From contig JARHVA010002373.1 of assembly GCA_037957365.1 (NCBI GenBank), positions 965,501 to 1,029,500 of the forward strand: a stretch of 64,000 nucleotides of DNA. Direction: 5' to 3'. The notes beneath the pieces were generated by a model. It made no database searches, was not told where the DNA came from, and worked only from the letters and a program-made list of their open reading frames with translations. Of this stretch, positions 26,213-37,210 are shown one piece after another (position 1 is the stretch's first letter; the number at the start of each line of letters is the position of its first letter). Made by a program: the position numbers and the translations under genes. Origin of the DNA: Torreya grandis (Eukaryota > Streptophyta > Pinopsida > Cupressales > Taxaceae).

Positions 26213-27290
26213 AACAAGTGTCATCCTCCGAGGCATCCTTTATCAAGTGTAAATGCCAAGTGTCGTCGTCTGAGGCACCTTTCATATTTTCTGTGAGGTT
26301 GTCAAAATGTGCCATGTATCTCACAGCAACTCAACGAAAAGCACCAAGTGTCATCATCTACAGTTTCATATCAACACTCGCATTTCATCTCTTTTCAGTG
26401 AAAGGTTTTAACAAGCTAAGTATTAGGATCAATCGAAAAGCACCAAATGGTAGTCATGGAAGGTCTTAATGTTGCTTTTCTAAAAGTGATGGAAGATGCC
26501 ACATATCCCAGTAGAAGAGAATGGAAGCCACCGCGTGTAGCGATTTGAATTATCTTCATTTTGCTTCACCAATATAACAAAGACTATGGTGGGTCCCAAG
26601 TGTTGTCTCTGAAGCAAACAGAAGCCCCTAGGTGTCACTGTCTATGTAAATGTGAAATGAGACCCATTTGTTTCTATGGTATAGACAGAGTAAAGCAAAG
26701 ATTGCCAAGTGTCATCTTTCATAGGTTTCTAAAAAGGTAGCTAAAAGAAGCAGAGACTACCACGTAACCCTAGATAAGTGAAGTGGAGATTGTCATGTGT
26801 CTTTTAATGAAGCAGCAGAGATTTACACCTATCCCTATGTCCATTTTAAAGTTACTTGAGTAAGAAATGCTGTGGGTTTTATTTTCTTTCAAGTTATTGA
26901 AGTTTCAAGGATGCGGATTACAACAAGTGTCAAAGGCAGAACATTCCTAAGCAAAGACACAAAAGAGTATAAGTTATGCAGAAAGTGTTGCATGTCTTCA
27001 ATAGGTGCTATGGAACACACCATGTGTCATTTTCTGGTGTCTCCTAAGTAATAGGAAGATTTTCAAAGAAATGGCTAATTATTAATCTAGCATTTAAGAG
27101 AAGGGAGTGTCCTGAAATCTGTTTCAACCAATGAACTGCCAGAAGATGAAGAATTTTAGAAACTATAAAATATCTTCTATTAGACACTTCTAGTTGGGTT
27201 AGATTTTAGTTGGGCCATTAGATTGGGAACAAGCAGACAATCTAGAATGAATCCAAGGCTATAAATAAGGGTGCAGAGATCACCAGAAGG
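26213..27290 (+). promoter_or_regulatory. Promoter-like block: cluster of decayed G-box/ABRE-like words plus a TATA box
   Basis: Variants of GCCACGTGTCATC recur about a dozen times on the plus strand between 26213 and 27030 (for example near 26213, 26255, 26342, 26498, 26527, 26594, 26628, 26703, 26758, 26785, 26922 and 27019). A consensus TATA box, CTATAAATAAGG, follows at 27259-27270. Most copies have CAAGTG or CATGTG where CACGTG is the plant G-box core, as CpG decay would produce. The block is antisense to the retroelement that contains it. Whether it is active is unknown. Confidence 0.4.
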
Positions 27291-27350
27291 GAATGAATTA
27301 TCAGAGGAGGAATTATCAGAGAGAATTTTGAGAGTGATTTATTGTAAAGA

Positions 27351-27708
27351 GTTTAGACTTTCTAGATCTGTTACTAGTAATATCATTTTCTTTTGTTCTA
27401 TCTTCTCAATTTGGAAGGTTTATGTAACTGTGCATGTTTTTTTGCCTCTTATGTGACTATAGAATTAATGAGAAGATTGAATCCTATGCCTTTGTTGATA
27501 TTTTTTGTGTCAAAAGTAGTCTAGGTTGTAGACTTTCTAGAGCTGTGATTAGGAGTGTCATTTGCTTTTGTCTCATTTTCTTGAGTTGAAAAGTTTATAT
27601 AACTGTACGTGTTTTTGTGCCTCTTATATGACTAGAAAATTCAAATAAGAAGATTGAACCCTATGCCTTTGTTGACATTTTCTATATCACAAGAAAAGTA
27701 GTCTATAC
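27351..27708. repeat. Two-copy tandem duplication, unit about 175 bp
   Basis: TAGACTTTCTAGA/G..CTGTxA starts each copy (27353 and about 27527), and each ends with CCTATGCCTTTGTTGA and an AAAAGTAGTCTA segment. It lies directly downstream of the TATA-like box. Mirror copy at 60102-60459. Confidence 0.65.
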
Positions 27709-28019
27709 TATGAGCCTCTGTTTCTATTGTTTCCATATTTTACATTGATCATGCACTTGTTTTATCTTAAATGTAAATGAATCCTACATATAGTCTCACT
27801 GTGCTCAGGATTAAGGTTGAATTACATTAAGGCGCATTTCCATAGATTAGATTTTCTTTCTTACATCTATGTTTCTGATTTAAATTCCTATCCCTTTTCC
27901 CAATACATACTTGATTTAAAGAAGAACCAACTTCTCAAAAATTTTAAGGTTGTTTCAAGTCGTAAGTCCCACATCTTAAAACTTCCCATTGTTGTTGATT
28001 AGAATCAAGCGCAATTTTA

Positions 28020-29879
28020 AATCATCAACAGTCTCACAAGTGCAAACCCTAGTTTATTTTGATTGAACATGTAGGCACATGCCCTATATAGAATAGGTAG
28101 AGGTTTGGTTAGGTTGAGTATGAGCTGTAGTAATAATAGTATAGGCTACATCATCTCATGGAGGAGTGATAACATGGACCTAGTTAGAGGGAAAGTAGCT
28201 ATCACCCTCATAGAGATGAGAAAGATAAGGATATTCTTTCTTGTGCATAAGATATGACATTGAAAATTCAAACCTAGTTGTTAACTTATGTAATATATCC
28301 TTTATGTATGTAAGGATTTGTTTCTTAATTGAATTCTACATAAGAGAACAATAACATGCTAGAGATAGAATGAAATATGACATACATTTTAACTGATATA
28401 AAACATGTACATATGTGTTAATGTCATCTTTGAATTCATTCCAAATGAAAGGAAATAAGTATGCAAATGAAGATTAAAAAAACTTTGTATTAAAGAGTGA
28501 TAAACTTCATCTGTCATTACTATCATGATTTTATAAAATGCAAATCAGAAAATACATGGATGTAAAATCTGAATATGGGTCCTAGAAGGCTAGAAACATA
28601 AACCCTAGGGTTATATAGGGTTAGGTTTTATAAATTATTCCAAGTAATTCAAGTTCACCAAACTTTTTAACTTTTTTAGGGTTATGGAGTTTACATTATA
28701 GGTTATTAAAGGGTCTAAGTGTAGTAAATCAAGGTAGAAATATGCAATAAATATAACCATTAATTTTTAATATAACTGAGTTAGTTTTATCTTTCTAAAA
28801 ATAATAATAGATATTTTAAATAAATACTTAGCTATAAATTGACCTCAATGAGAGATATAGAGGCTACAAACTAGGAAAAGAGCTATTTAGAGTGTCACAT
28901 ATAGGTTTCAAATGTCAAAACCCTTCTTAGATAATAGCACACTAATTGGATAGTAGCACCATGTGGTACTAGTGTCCTTATTTTAGCATTAGTGTCCTTT
29001 GTGTATAACTATTCTAAGATTTTGGGTGTACTTGTGATTGAGTCTGTCAAGCATGTTCATGTGTGAACAAGTTTTGATTCCCTATAGGTGACTTGTTTTG
29101 ACTAATTTTATATGAAAAACCTAAACCTCCATAGTTATAGGTTATTTGATTGGCACAAGTAATAAAGTGTGATGTTAGTGGGGTAGACTAGACATCTTGA
29201 ACATTCTATTGTGATGAGACTTGCCTACATACCAATAATCTGAAGAGGAATTAAGTTCAATGTAGTTCTCCCCACCTAAGTGTTGATGCAAGTGAAGGTA
29301 AAGATTATATGAATTCCATTTTGAGTGCTTTGAATATTTTTAAGATTGGAAATGTGTCTCAACTTAGGAATGTTGTATATGGTTGTATTTATAAGTAAGG
29401 TAGAAGAAGGATTGATAACCTTGATTATGCACAACTTATTCTGAGTTTGTATAATTTGCATCTAATTTCCTTCTAAAAAAAAAAGGGATAAAATCAATGT
29501 ATATATATTGTTCTATTGCTTATGCGGGTCTTAAAAGAGGTCTAAGTCGACCCTAGGTGGTTTCTTATTCAAAAAGATAAATGTTGGTAACAAAAGGTGG
29601 GAAATAGACAATAACACCCAAACTGGGACACTAGTGCCATGAGGTGCTATTGTCCAAATTATGGTGCTAGTGTCTAGGTGACATAACTGGAAGCACTAGG
29701 GGCTAAGATGTTAAAGTGAGGGTCTGGAGCTGCTTGAGGGATGCTTAGAGATGTGTATGACATTCATGAAGGCTAGATAAGTGTTTAAATAGTCCTTAAG
29801 ATATGTCTAGGGCTAAGCTATGGATGGGTGGTCTCAAGTAACACTCTTAACACTCAAGTATCATTTTTAGATGATTATA
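28020..29879 (-). repeat. LTR-like repeat 2 (shared by units A and B), left arm
   Basis: About 1.85 kb, complete at both ends by comparison with the full right-arm repeat at 52018-53830. On the minus strand it starts TATAATCATCTAAAAATG (the first TG mutated to TA) and ends near GGGTTTGCA. It serves as the right-hand LTR of unit A and the left-hand LTR of unit B. Confidence 0.6.
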
Positions 29880-30057
29880 TTTCCTCCCCACTCCCTTTTA
29901 TTCTATAAATGCAACAAAGTGAAATGACTAGAAAAAAAGGGTGGCAAATGTAATCATTTAAAACTGATGCTTGAGTGCTAAGAGTGTTACTTAAGACCAC
30001 CCATCCCTAACTTAGCCCTAAACCTAACTTAGGTTTTATTTAGACACTTATCTAGCC
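29771..30057. repeat. Imperfect hairpin at the LTR 2 / internal B border
   Basis: GGCTAGATAAGTGTTTAAAT... at 29771 is answered by the inverted ...ATTTAGACACTTATCTAGCC ending at 30057. Both sides also share the GGATGGGTGGTCT / AGACCACCCATCC segment. The loop is a few tens of bases around 29890-29940. Units A and LTR 1 lack the second half, so it is a local inverted duplication of the LTR end. Confidence 0.7.
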
Positions 30058-32794
30058 ATAAGATAAAGGAAAAATAAGTGTAGCTAGACTTACTTGAGAG
30101 TCAAAGCCTATGAATATGGATCTGAGGATCTGAAACATGTTCCATGATGTATCCTAAGAATTAAACATGCATAGATCATTCCTTAAGATATATTAAAATT
30201 AAAGATTAAATTGAATAAAAAGATAAGAGAGAGGAAAATAATGGATACACCTCACTAGGTATGTGAATCAATGCATAAAATTAGTGATAAACTGTGTGTG
30301 TGTGTGTGTAGATAGTGATCAATCAGTGAATAAATTGGATTGAGTTGATGACTTGCTCAATTCCAATGTGTGGGTGGCTCAAAAACTCAATCTAGTTTTG
30401 AATCCATCATTTCCCACTCCTACTTGGTGGATCATGACTTGTGAATAGCTTGGATTGTAATGATAGCATGTCTAACCCTCTCATGTAGGTGGCTCAAGAG
30501 CTCAAGTAGATTATGACTTCATTATTATTTACCCATGTATAATAGATGCATCTAATACTAAAACTATGTGATGTAGCTCAAGATGTGTAACTGTAATTTG
30601 AACTATATATTTTGGCTTTACAACCACTCAAGAATTGTTGAATGTAAAATATCTCTAGGTCACTTGGGAATACAAGGTAGATCTAGGCCACTCAGGAATG
30701 CCAACCACTACAAATGGAGTAAGGTGTCAATCTGGTGTGTAACTTAGAACATGGTGTCTAGTGTGTACAATTTAGAGAATGGCATGGAGTTTATCATTTT
30801 ATCTCATCAATCGATGTCAAGTGAGCATACAAAAGCAATGTGTTGCACACATGCTACCAAATGTGATATCTAAATATATGGATTATGATTGATTTGTAAT
30901 AATCTATATCTAAGTATCTAAACTAAAATAAAAATGATCATGTTGTGCATGATTCCCCAATCTAAGCAAACTGGTATGAATCTAAGCTAAACTGAGCCAA
31001 AAATGGTAATCTATAACTGAACCTTTGTAAACCTAGACTATAACTACTATATTCTTTTGGCCAATCTAAATTTTTTTAAAATTGAAGCTATTGGACAGTA
31101 ACATCATATCTTGGACAGTAATCCTAGTGGCGCCAGTGTCCCAATTTGGGTGTTAATATCCAACTATTCTAATTTATGTACAACTGAAACTAATCTCTAT
31201 GTCACTATTTATCACTATATTTTTATGAAATTAATTTATATATTCTATGCTCATGTGCTTAAAATTGTACTCTAAGTGAAATCAAATAGCTTGATCTTTG
31301 TGACAAACCCATGTGAATGCCCCTTATTTTGAGGTTATTTGTTGAACTTGTGCAATAACTGATCTTAAGAAAATAAGCTTTAAAAAATGTGTGTTAGCCA
31401 GAGCATATATGATATCTGCATAATAAACTAATATAATATGTATACATAACATTTGAATGCAAGCTAATATAAGCATAAGTTTATAGTGTATGATGTATAT
31501 TAGATATAACATTCACAACGTTGTCAATAGAGATATAACAATGTATATGAGCAACAAATTTGAGTAATAATTGAGTAGATACCTAGGGGGATGGGGCATG
31601 ATGTCCATCATATCACCCAATTAGGAAAGGGATATACATGAGGTCCCTCATGGAATCTATAAATGAAGTGTTTAACAAGTAAGAAACAAGTGTCATGGCC
31701 ATGACGTATACAAGAAACCATACATACAACACACATCAAGCATGTAAAGTAGGCCAATGTGCTATAATACAAAGGACATGGCCACATGTCACTAAATCTG
31801 AGAAACCAAGACATAGAAAGACATTTTTAAATGTCCATGTATGCAAACAACAAGAAATTTGGCTTAGACACATAGAAGGATATGTTCAAATTTTCAAATA
31901 AATAATCATGAAGGCACACAAAAGGACATGTGCACATGTCCAAAGCATACATTTAATAAATAAAAAAAGTGGCATAGAGCTATATAGCAATGACATATTC
32001 AAATTATATTAAATAGAAGAAGCATAGAGACACAATCAAGTATAAACTAGGAAATATAAAATTGAAAGTATGTATGAACATGCGGTACAAATATGTATAC
32101 GAGTAAATATGTACATAAGGTGATTCTATAATTATAGTAGTGGGCATAAAATATGATAAGGTGTAGGATGATCAATATTAAGATATACAAATACTAAATC
32201 TATTTTGTAGAGTTTAGAAAGATGTAATCTAGTAATCAAAACTGTGTATAGGATGCTCCCAAATGGGTGAATGTATCAAATGTTGAACCCATTATTTGTG
32301 TATATACCCCCAGTACATAGATAGTAGCAAATATGGATCTATGTAGTGTACCTAGGTCCTATAATTATCTGTAAACACTTGAAAAGAACAAGTGAAGCAT
32401 GTATGTATGATAAAAACTAATTATACTAAGATAACTACCATATGTAGTGTCTAGTAAATATAAGAGATGCAAATATGACAATGCATACAATCTATAATTT
32501 ATGTTTTTTGAGTAAATATTTGAATGGTTTTGTGTTTTGACATATTACAATTTTTTTTTTTTCTATATATAAGTTATGTACAAGTAACATGAGAAATGCA
32601 ATTATATATAAGGAAAAAGAGTGAATTAGACTATGTATAAGAAGGGAGGAACATACTAACCAATGAGTTTCATGGGAGGCTTACTATCAATTTAGTTTAT
32701 GTCAAAAATATGAATGGTAACCTCTCGTATAGTGTGATTGATGTGTTGGAGTTGAATTGAGTTACAATGTGAATATGAGTATTATTTATTATTG

Positions 32795-32797
<3 letters not shown>

Positions 32798-32872
<75 letters not shown>
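32798..32872. repeat. (TAA)n microsatellite, left arm
   Basis: About 25 uninterrupted triplets. The mirror position in the right arm (54985-55012) has only about nine. Confidence 0.95.
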
Positions 32873-32873
<1 letters not shown>

Positions 32874-33539
32874 CTGGAATGCCAGTATTGACTTTTATTG
32901 TATTTCGTTGATCATAGAGAATTGCCTCATATTACGGAGTTAACCTTTCTAAATTATCTTTTGTAATATTAATTATAATTGTGCCCTTTGAAACTATGCT
33001 TATTATACGCATATGGTGCTTTGGAGGATATTTCAATAGAAATCCTCTTTTGAGAATACTTGTTGGCTTAGCATGATTTTGACTTTGAAACTTAAGTTCT
33101 TATTCTTTTTAAAATATTTCCCATGTATTTGGACTTTTTGCCTTGATAAACTATATCTGTGAATATTTTTTCTTAAGATGTTCAATAAATCCTAAGATTT
33201 GTTGACCAACACTAGGAAATATTATAATAGGAGTAATGATGCCTTGGGTATATTTGTCAAACCCTTGACCTTGATAATCAAACTGTTATATACACTTTTG
33301 ACCAAATGTTTACTACTTTAAAAGTGAAGCTTCATTTTTGAGATGTATATTTGTATATTTTAGTTGCTTTAGCTGTGCTTTTTGTACTGTTTCTTACTCT
33401 AATTGTGCTTTGTTAACCTTTTATTATTCTGAGTTATGCTTTGGTAACTATTTTTATACTATTTTTTAGTTTAACCCTTTTTTAATATGTTACTACATCA
33501 CTATGGATTGTTTAATTGATTTATCTTGTATCGGTTCTT

Positions 33540-33552
33540 CATTAGCAATGAT

Positions 33553-33639
<87 letters not shown>

Positions 33640-33980
33640 CCAAACATGACTCTGTGTGATGACCATGCATTCTATAGTATTCACAATAATATATGGATCT
33701 CTTTACTAGATATAAAGGAGGTGGGTTAATCAATTTAGCTTTAATCATTTACCTTAAAATCTCACTTGAAATTTTATTCTATCTTTGAATACTTTTTGAA
33801 TCACTCATTGTAGATGCACTTTGTTGTGATTTCTTTTTTTGATATGTAACATTGATTGCCATAAATTCACTAGGCAAATATGCATATACATGATTGACAC
33901 TAGTGTGACTTGGAGGCTTTTATCTTGTAATCTAATTTTTCAATGTTGTAATCTTTTCATTTAATAATTGATTCTGACTT
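33540..33980 (-). pseudogene. Gag-like remains with (TA)n insertion, unit B, left arm
   Basis: On the minus strand, YCEYYRMHGHHTESC (near 33640-33690) is the Gag zinc-knuckle-like motif. The reading frame then enters a pure (TA)n tract at 33556-33637. Beyond it the residues HHCxxxEEPIQDKS match what follows the knuckle in unit A, so the microsatellite occupies the linker after the knuckle. The N-terminal part of Gag is missing. Mirror copy at about 53840-54365. Confidence 0.6.
33556..33637. repeat. (TA)n microsatellite, left arm
   Basis: About 41 TA units without interruption. The mirror tract in the right arm is 54222-54301. Repetitive Tyr-Ile frames across it are not genes. Confidence 0.95.
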
Positions 33981-34034
33981 TGTAATTTTTAAATTAACCT
34001 GATTACACTGATAATTTGATCTTTTAAAATCTTA

Positions 34035-35255
34035 CACTTGTACAAACCCTAATTTATTTTTATTGAACATGTAGGCACATGCCCTATAGAGAAGAGGTGA
34101 AGGTGTGCATAGGGTGAATATGGGTAGTAGTAACAATAGTATAGGTTCCATCATCTTATGGAGGAGTGATAACATGGGCCTAGTTAGAGGGAAAGTAGCT
34201 ATCACCCTCATTGAGATGAGGAGAAGGAGAGTATTTCCTATGCATAAGATATGATATTGAAACTTGAAACCTGAAACTCGGTTGTTAGCTTATGTAACAG
34301 ATCCTCTATGTATGTAAGGATTTGTTACTTAATTGAATTCTGCATAAGAGAAAAATAACATGTTAGATATAAAATGAAATATGAGATACATTTTAATTGA
34401 TATAAAACATCATGTACATATGTGTTTGTCATCTTTGAGGAAATAAGCATGCAAATAAAGCTAAAAGACTTTGTATTAAAAAGTGATAAAATTCATTTGT
34501 CATTATTGTCATGATTTTATGAAATGCAAATTAGAAAATATAGGGATTTGAAATCTGAATGTGGGTCCTAGAAGGATGGAAACTTAAATCCTAGGATGAT
34601 CTAGGGTTAGAGTTTATGCATTGTTCAAAATAAGTTGAGTTCACCAAATGATTTAACTTCTTTTAGGGTTATGGATTTTAAGTCTTAGATTGTTAAAGGG
34701 TATGAGTATAGTAAATTAGGGTATAAATATATAATAAATACAGTCATTGATTTATAATAGAATTGAATTAGTTTGACATTTTTAAAAATAGCAATAAATA
34801 ATGTAAATAAGTACTTAGCTAAAAATTGATTGAGATAGATCTAGAGGTTGCAAACTAAGATAAAAGTTGTTTTAAGTGTCGTAGACAGGATCCAGATGTC
34901 AAAACCCTTACTAAATAGTAGCACCCTAATTGGATAGTAGCACCATGTGGCACCAGTGTCTTTATTTTAACACTAGTGTTCTTTGTGCATCATTGTTCTG
35001 AGCTTTTAAGTGTACCTGTGTTTGAGTTTGCTAAGCCTATTCTTGTGTGCATGAGTTTTGATTCCTTGTAGGTGACTTATTTTTACTGATTTTATATGAA
35101 AATCATAAACTTCCATGTTGTTAGGGCATCTAGTTGGCACAAGTAACAAAGTGTGATGTTAGTGGGGTAGGCTAAACATCCTCAGCATCCCACTGTGATG
35201 AGAGTTGCTTACATACCAATACTTCAAAGAGGGATCAACCCTGATGTAATTGTCT
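34035..35255 (-). repeat. LTR-like repeat 3, truncated by a deletion
   Basis: Matches 28020-29240 of repeat 2 and the reverse complement of 52604-53830. It stops abruptly inside the repeat at GTCT (35252-35255), after which sequence matching the intron before CPS exon 12 begins. The right-arm counterpart continues for another roughly 590 bases to a TG terminus at 52018. Confidence 0.75.
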
Positions 35256-35296
35256 TCATAAGCACGGGACTAATAATTATTTTTTCAACATTTCAG

Positions 35297-37210
35297 AATG
35301 CCGTTTGTGAACAATAAAACATATCTGGATTTAGCCAAGGCAGACTTCAATCTTTGTCAATCCATCCACAAGAAAGAACTTATGGCAATTATTAGGTGAA
35401 ATTTTACCTCTACAAGTCAAGATTTGGTTTCATATTTAAAGAGTGAACTAATGCAAATAGCTAGAAGTCTCTGACTGACATCTCTGTGTTTGATATTCCT
35501 GAATATGACGTTAGTTTTTTTTTTAAGAAATTTATGTTTCGGAGTACACTTTGTAGTCATCATTAAGATCATCATGAATCATTCATGATGGATCACAAAG
35601 TATGGTTCGTCAACTTTCCAGAACCTGAGTTTCTCTAAAATTAAGGATCGAGGAAGCTTGAAATCTCTAATCTTTGTGTTTTTATTTCTGTAGGTGGTCC
35701 ATAGAATGTCAATTCGAGGGCGTAGGATTAACGCAGGATTCAATAGTAAGAAGTTATTTCTTAGCTGTTGTAGGTCTGTTTGAACCTGAGATGGCTCCTG
35801 CTAGACTAGCATGGGCACATTCTGCCATACTTATGGCCGCAGTGAGGGCGCTTTTCTCCTGTCAGCTTTTTTCTCAACATCATAAACGCCTGTTTCTGGC
35901 AGCATTTGCAAGGTAACGAGTAAAAAATGTCTTAAAATTTGAGAAATTTGATGTTTCGAGATGGGATATAGTCTGCGGGGGTTACAAATTTTAAACATTT
36001 GCAGGTAACCCAAAAAAAAAAACACATTTCTTGGCTCTATATATATATATATATATATATTTGAGGCGGTGTTGCAAATTTAATTCCCAACTCTTTTAAT
36101 GAAAACCAACGTAACAAATTTTGAGGTTAAGGTTAAAAAAAATCATCCTTTTTCTCGCCTTGTGCAGGCAGGATGTTGCAGAAATGCGAGGGGATAGTCC
36201 AGAGAATGTAAATGCAAAACGTATGTTGAAATGTTTGTTCCGTATGATTAACTCCATCTCTATCGATGGTAGCCTCAAGCAGGGTCGGGACATAAGTGGG
36301 GAACTAACACAGACGGTACTCTTTTTGCTCTAAATTTTAGCAGTGGTAAAATATAATTATTTAGGTTTCTGGATATACCTGTGTTTTAAAAAAAATAAAA
36401 TGTTTTCCGCATTCTGGGTCGTAACATAGGCCCATTATCACGAGGATGTTGTTTTAATGAATAAACCCTAACACAACACTAGATAATATGCAGTGGCAAC
36501 ATTGGTTGGCGAAGGAGGTGGGGACGGATGAGGAAATGAAGGCTGGTTCAGAAGGTGAGGTGATAGTGGTGTCAGCATCCTTGTTGGTCGGAAAGGTTAA
36601 TTCTCCATATGATTCCCATTTCATCAACCTCAAAAATAAGCTTTCTTCTTTTAGCAACGCTCTTTCAATATACAAGGTATTTATTTTTTCAATTATTTTA
36701 TTATTTTTTATATTTAAACTATTTTATAATTGGATAGATTTAAATTATTTTTTTATTGAAAAATTATTGTATTGATTTAAAATAAAAATATTACAATGTA
36801 ATCTTCAAAATAAATTGATAAATGCTTCACTGATTTATCAAAAGTTTATGTTGTAATATTATGAATTATGTAAACTTAAGCCTTTAATAAAAATATCATT
36901 TGTAATCATGAGTTAAGTCATAAAGTGTTTTTACTTAGCTAAGATTAGATTTCTATACATTTATTTGCAGATAAAGAAGGGAACCCCTGAATGGATGTGG
37001 GATAAGATGGCAAATAATCAAAAGCATAGTATAAATGAAATGATGAGAGAAATAATTTGTGATGTACTCAAGGGATACAGTGGAGGAGTTCCCGATAAAG
37101 TTAAACATGTGTTTCTTACAATGAGCAAGAGCTTTTATTATGAAACATATTGTAACGATGAAGAAATGAGCTATCACGAGGAAATGATTCTTTTCCAACC
37201 TTTAATGTAA
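35297..37210 (+). pseudogene. 5'-truncated copalyl diphosphate synthase copy (exons 12-16 only)
   Basis: Five exons identical in structure to the 3' end of the right-arm CPS gene: 35297-35395, 35694-35912, 36168-36315, 36494-36676 and 36971-37210 (stop TAA). All splice junctions (AG/GT) and phases are preserved, and no exon has a premature stop. Exons 1-11, including the DxDD class II site, are absent, because a deletion joins LTR-like repeat 3 to the intron 42 bases before exon 12. This copy cannot make an active cyclase by itself. In exon 13 it differs from the right-arm copy by two codons (Gly for Asp, Trp for Ser). It is tail-to-tail with the complete copy. Confidence 0.85.

Larger units (their letters stand above)
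22223..28015 (-). mobile_element. Internal region A of the tandem array
   Basis: Between LTR-like repeats 1 and 2. From 22262 to about 26040 it parallels internal region B. The segment 26041-28015 has no counterpart in B and corresponds to the leader between the LTR and Gag. It holds Gag remains (about 25620-26180), a promoter-like block on the opposite strand (26213-27290) and a two-copy tandem duplication (27351-27708). Confidence 0.5.
29880..34034 (-). mobile_element. Internal region B of the tandem array, left arm
   Basis: Homologous to internal region A (22262-26040) but clearly diverged from it. It has lost the roughly 2-kb leader and the Gag N-terminus that A retains; homology to A stops at about 34020 near ATAATTTGATC. 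It contains (GT)n near 30297-30311, an (ATA)n array, a (TA)n array and Gag remains. No polymerase or integrase was found. Confidence 0.55.
21043..35255 (-). mobile_element. Tandem retroelement array (three LTRs, two internal regions), left arm
   Basis: Direct repeats occur at 21043-22222, about 28020-29879 and about 34035-35255. The two internal regions between them are homologous to each other (22223-26040 with 30060-34020). Read on the minus strand, each internal region has Gag-like remains close to the LTR on its right, which fixes the orientation. The shared middle repeat gives an LTR-int-LTR-int-LTR layout, as produced by recombination between LTRs or insertion side by side. The outer repeats are truncated: the left one against the 530-bp tandem units, the right one by a deletion next to CPS. 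No protease, reverse transcriptase or integrase was seen. Confidence 0.6.

Noticed and set aside
33493..33748. Tyr-Ile repeat proteins on both strands (also 54111-54356)
   Set aside because: They are translations of a (TA)n microsatellite. Only the flanking zinc-knuckle segment has meaning.
36953..37198. 81-codon open frame antisense to the last CPS exon (mirror 44831-45076), and similar frames antisense to exons 13-15
   Set aside because: Shadows of real exons in the opposite strand.
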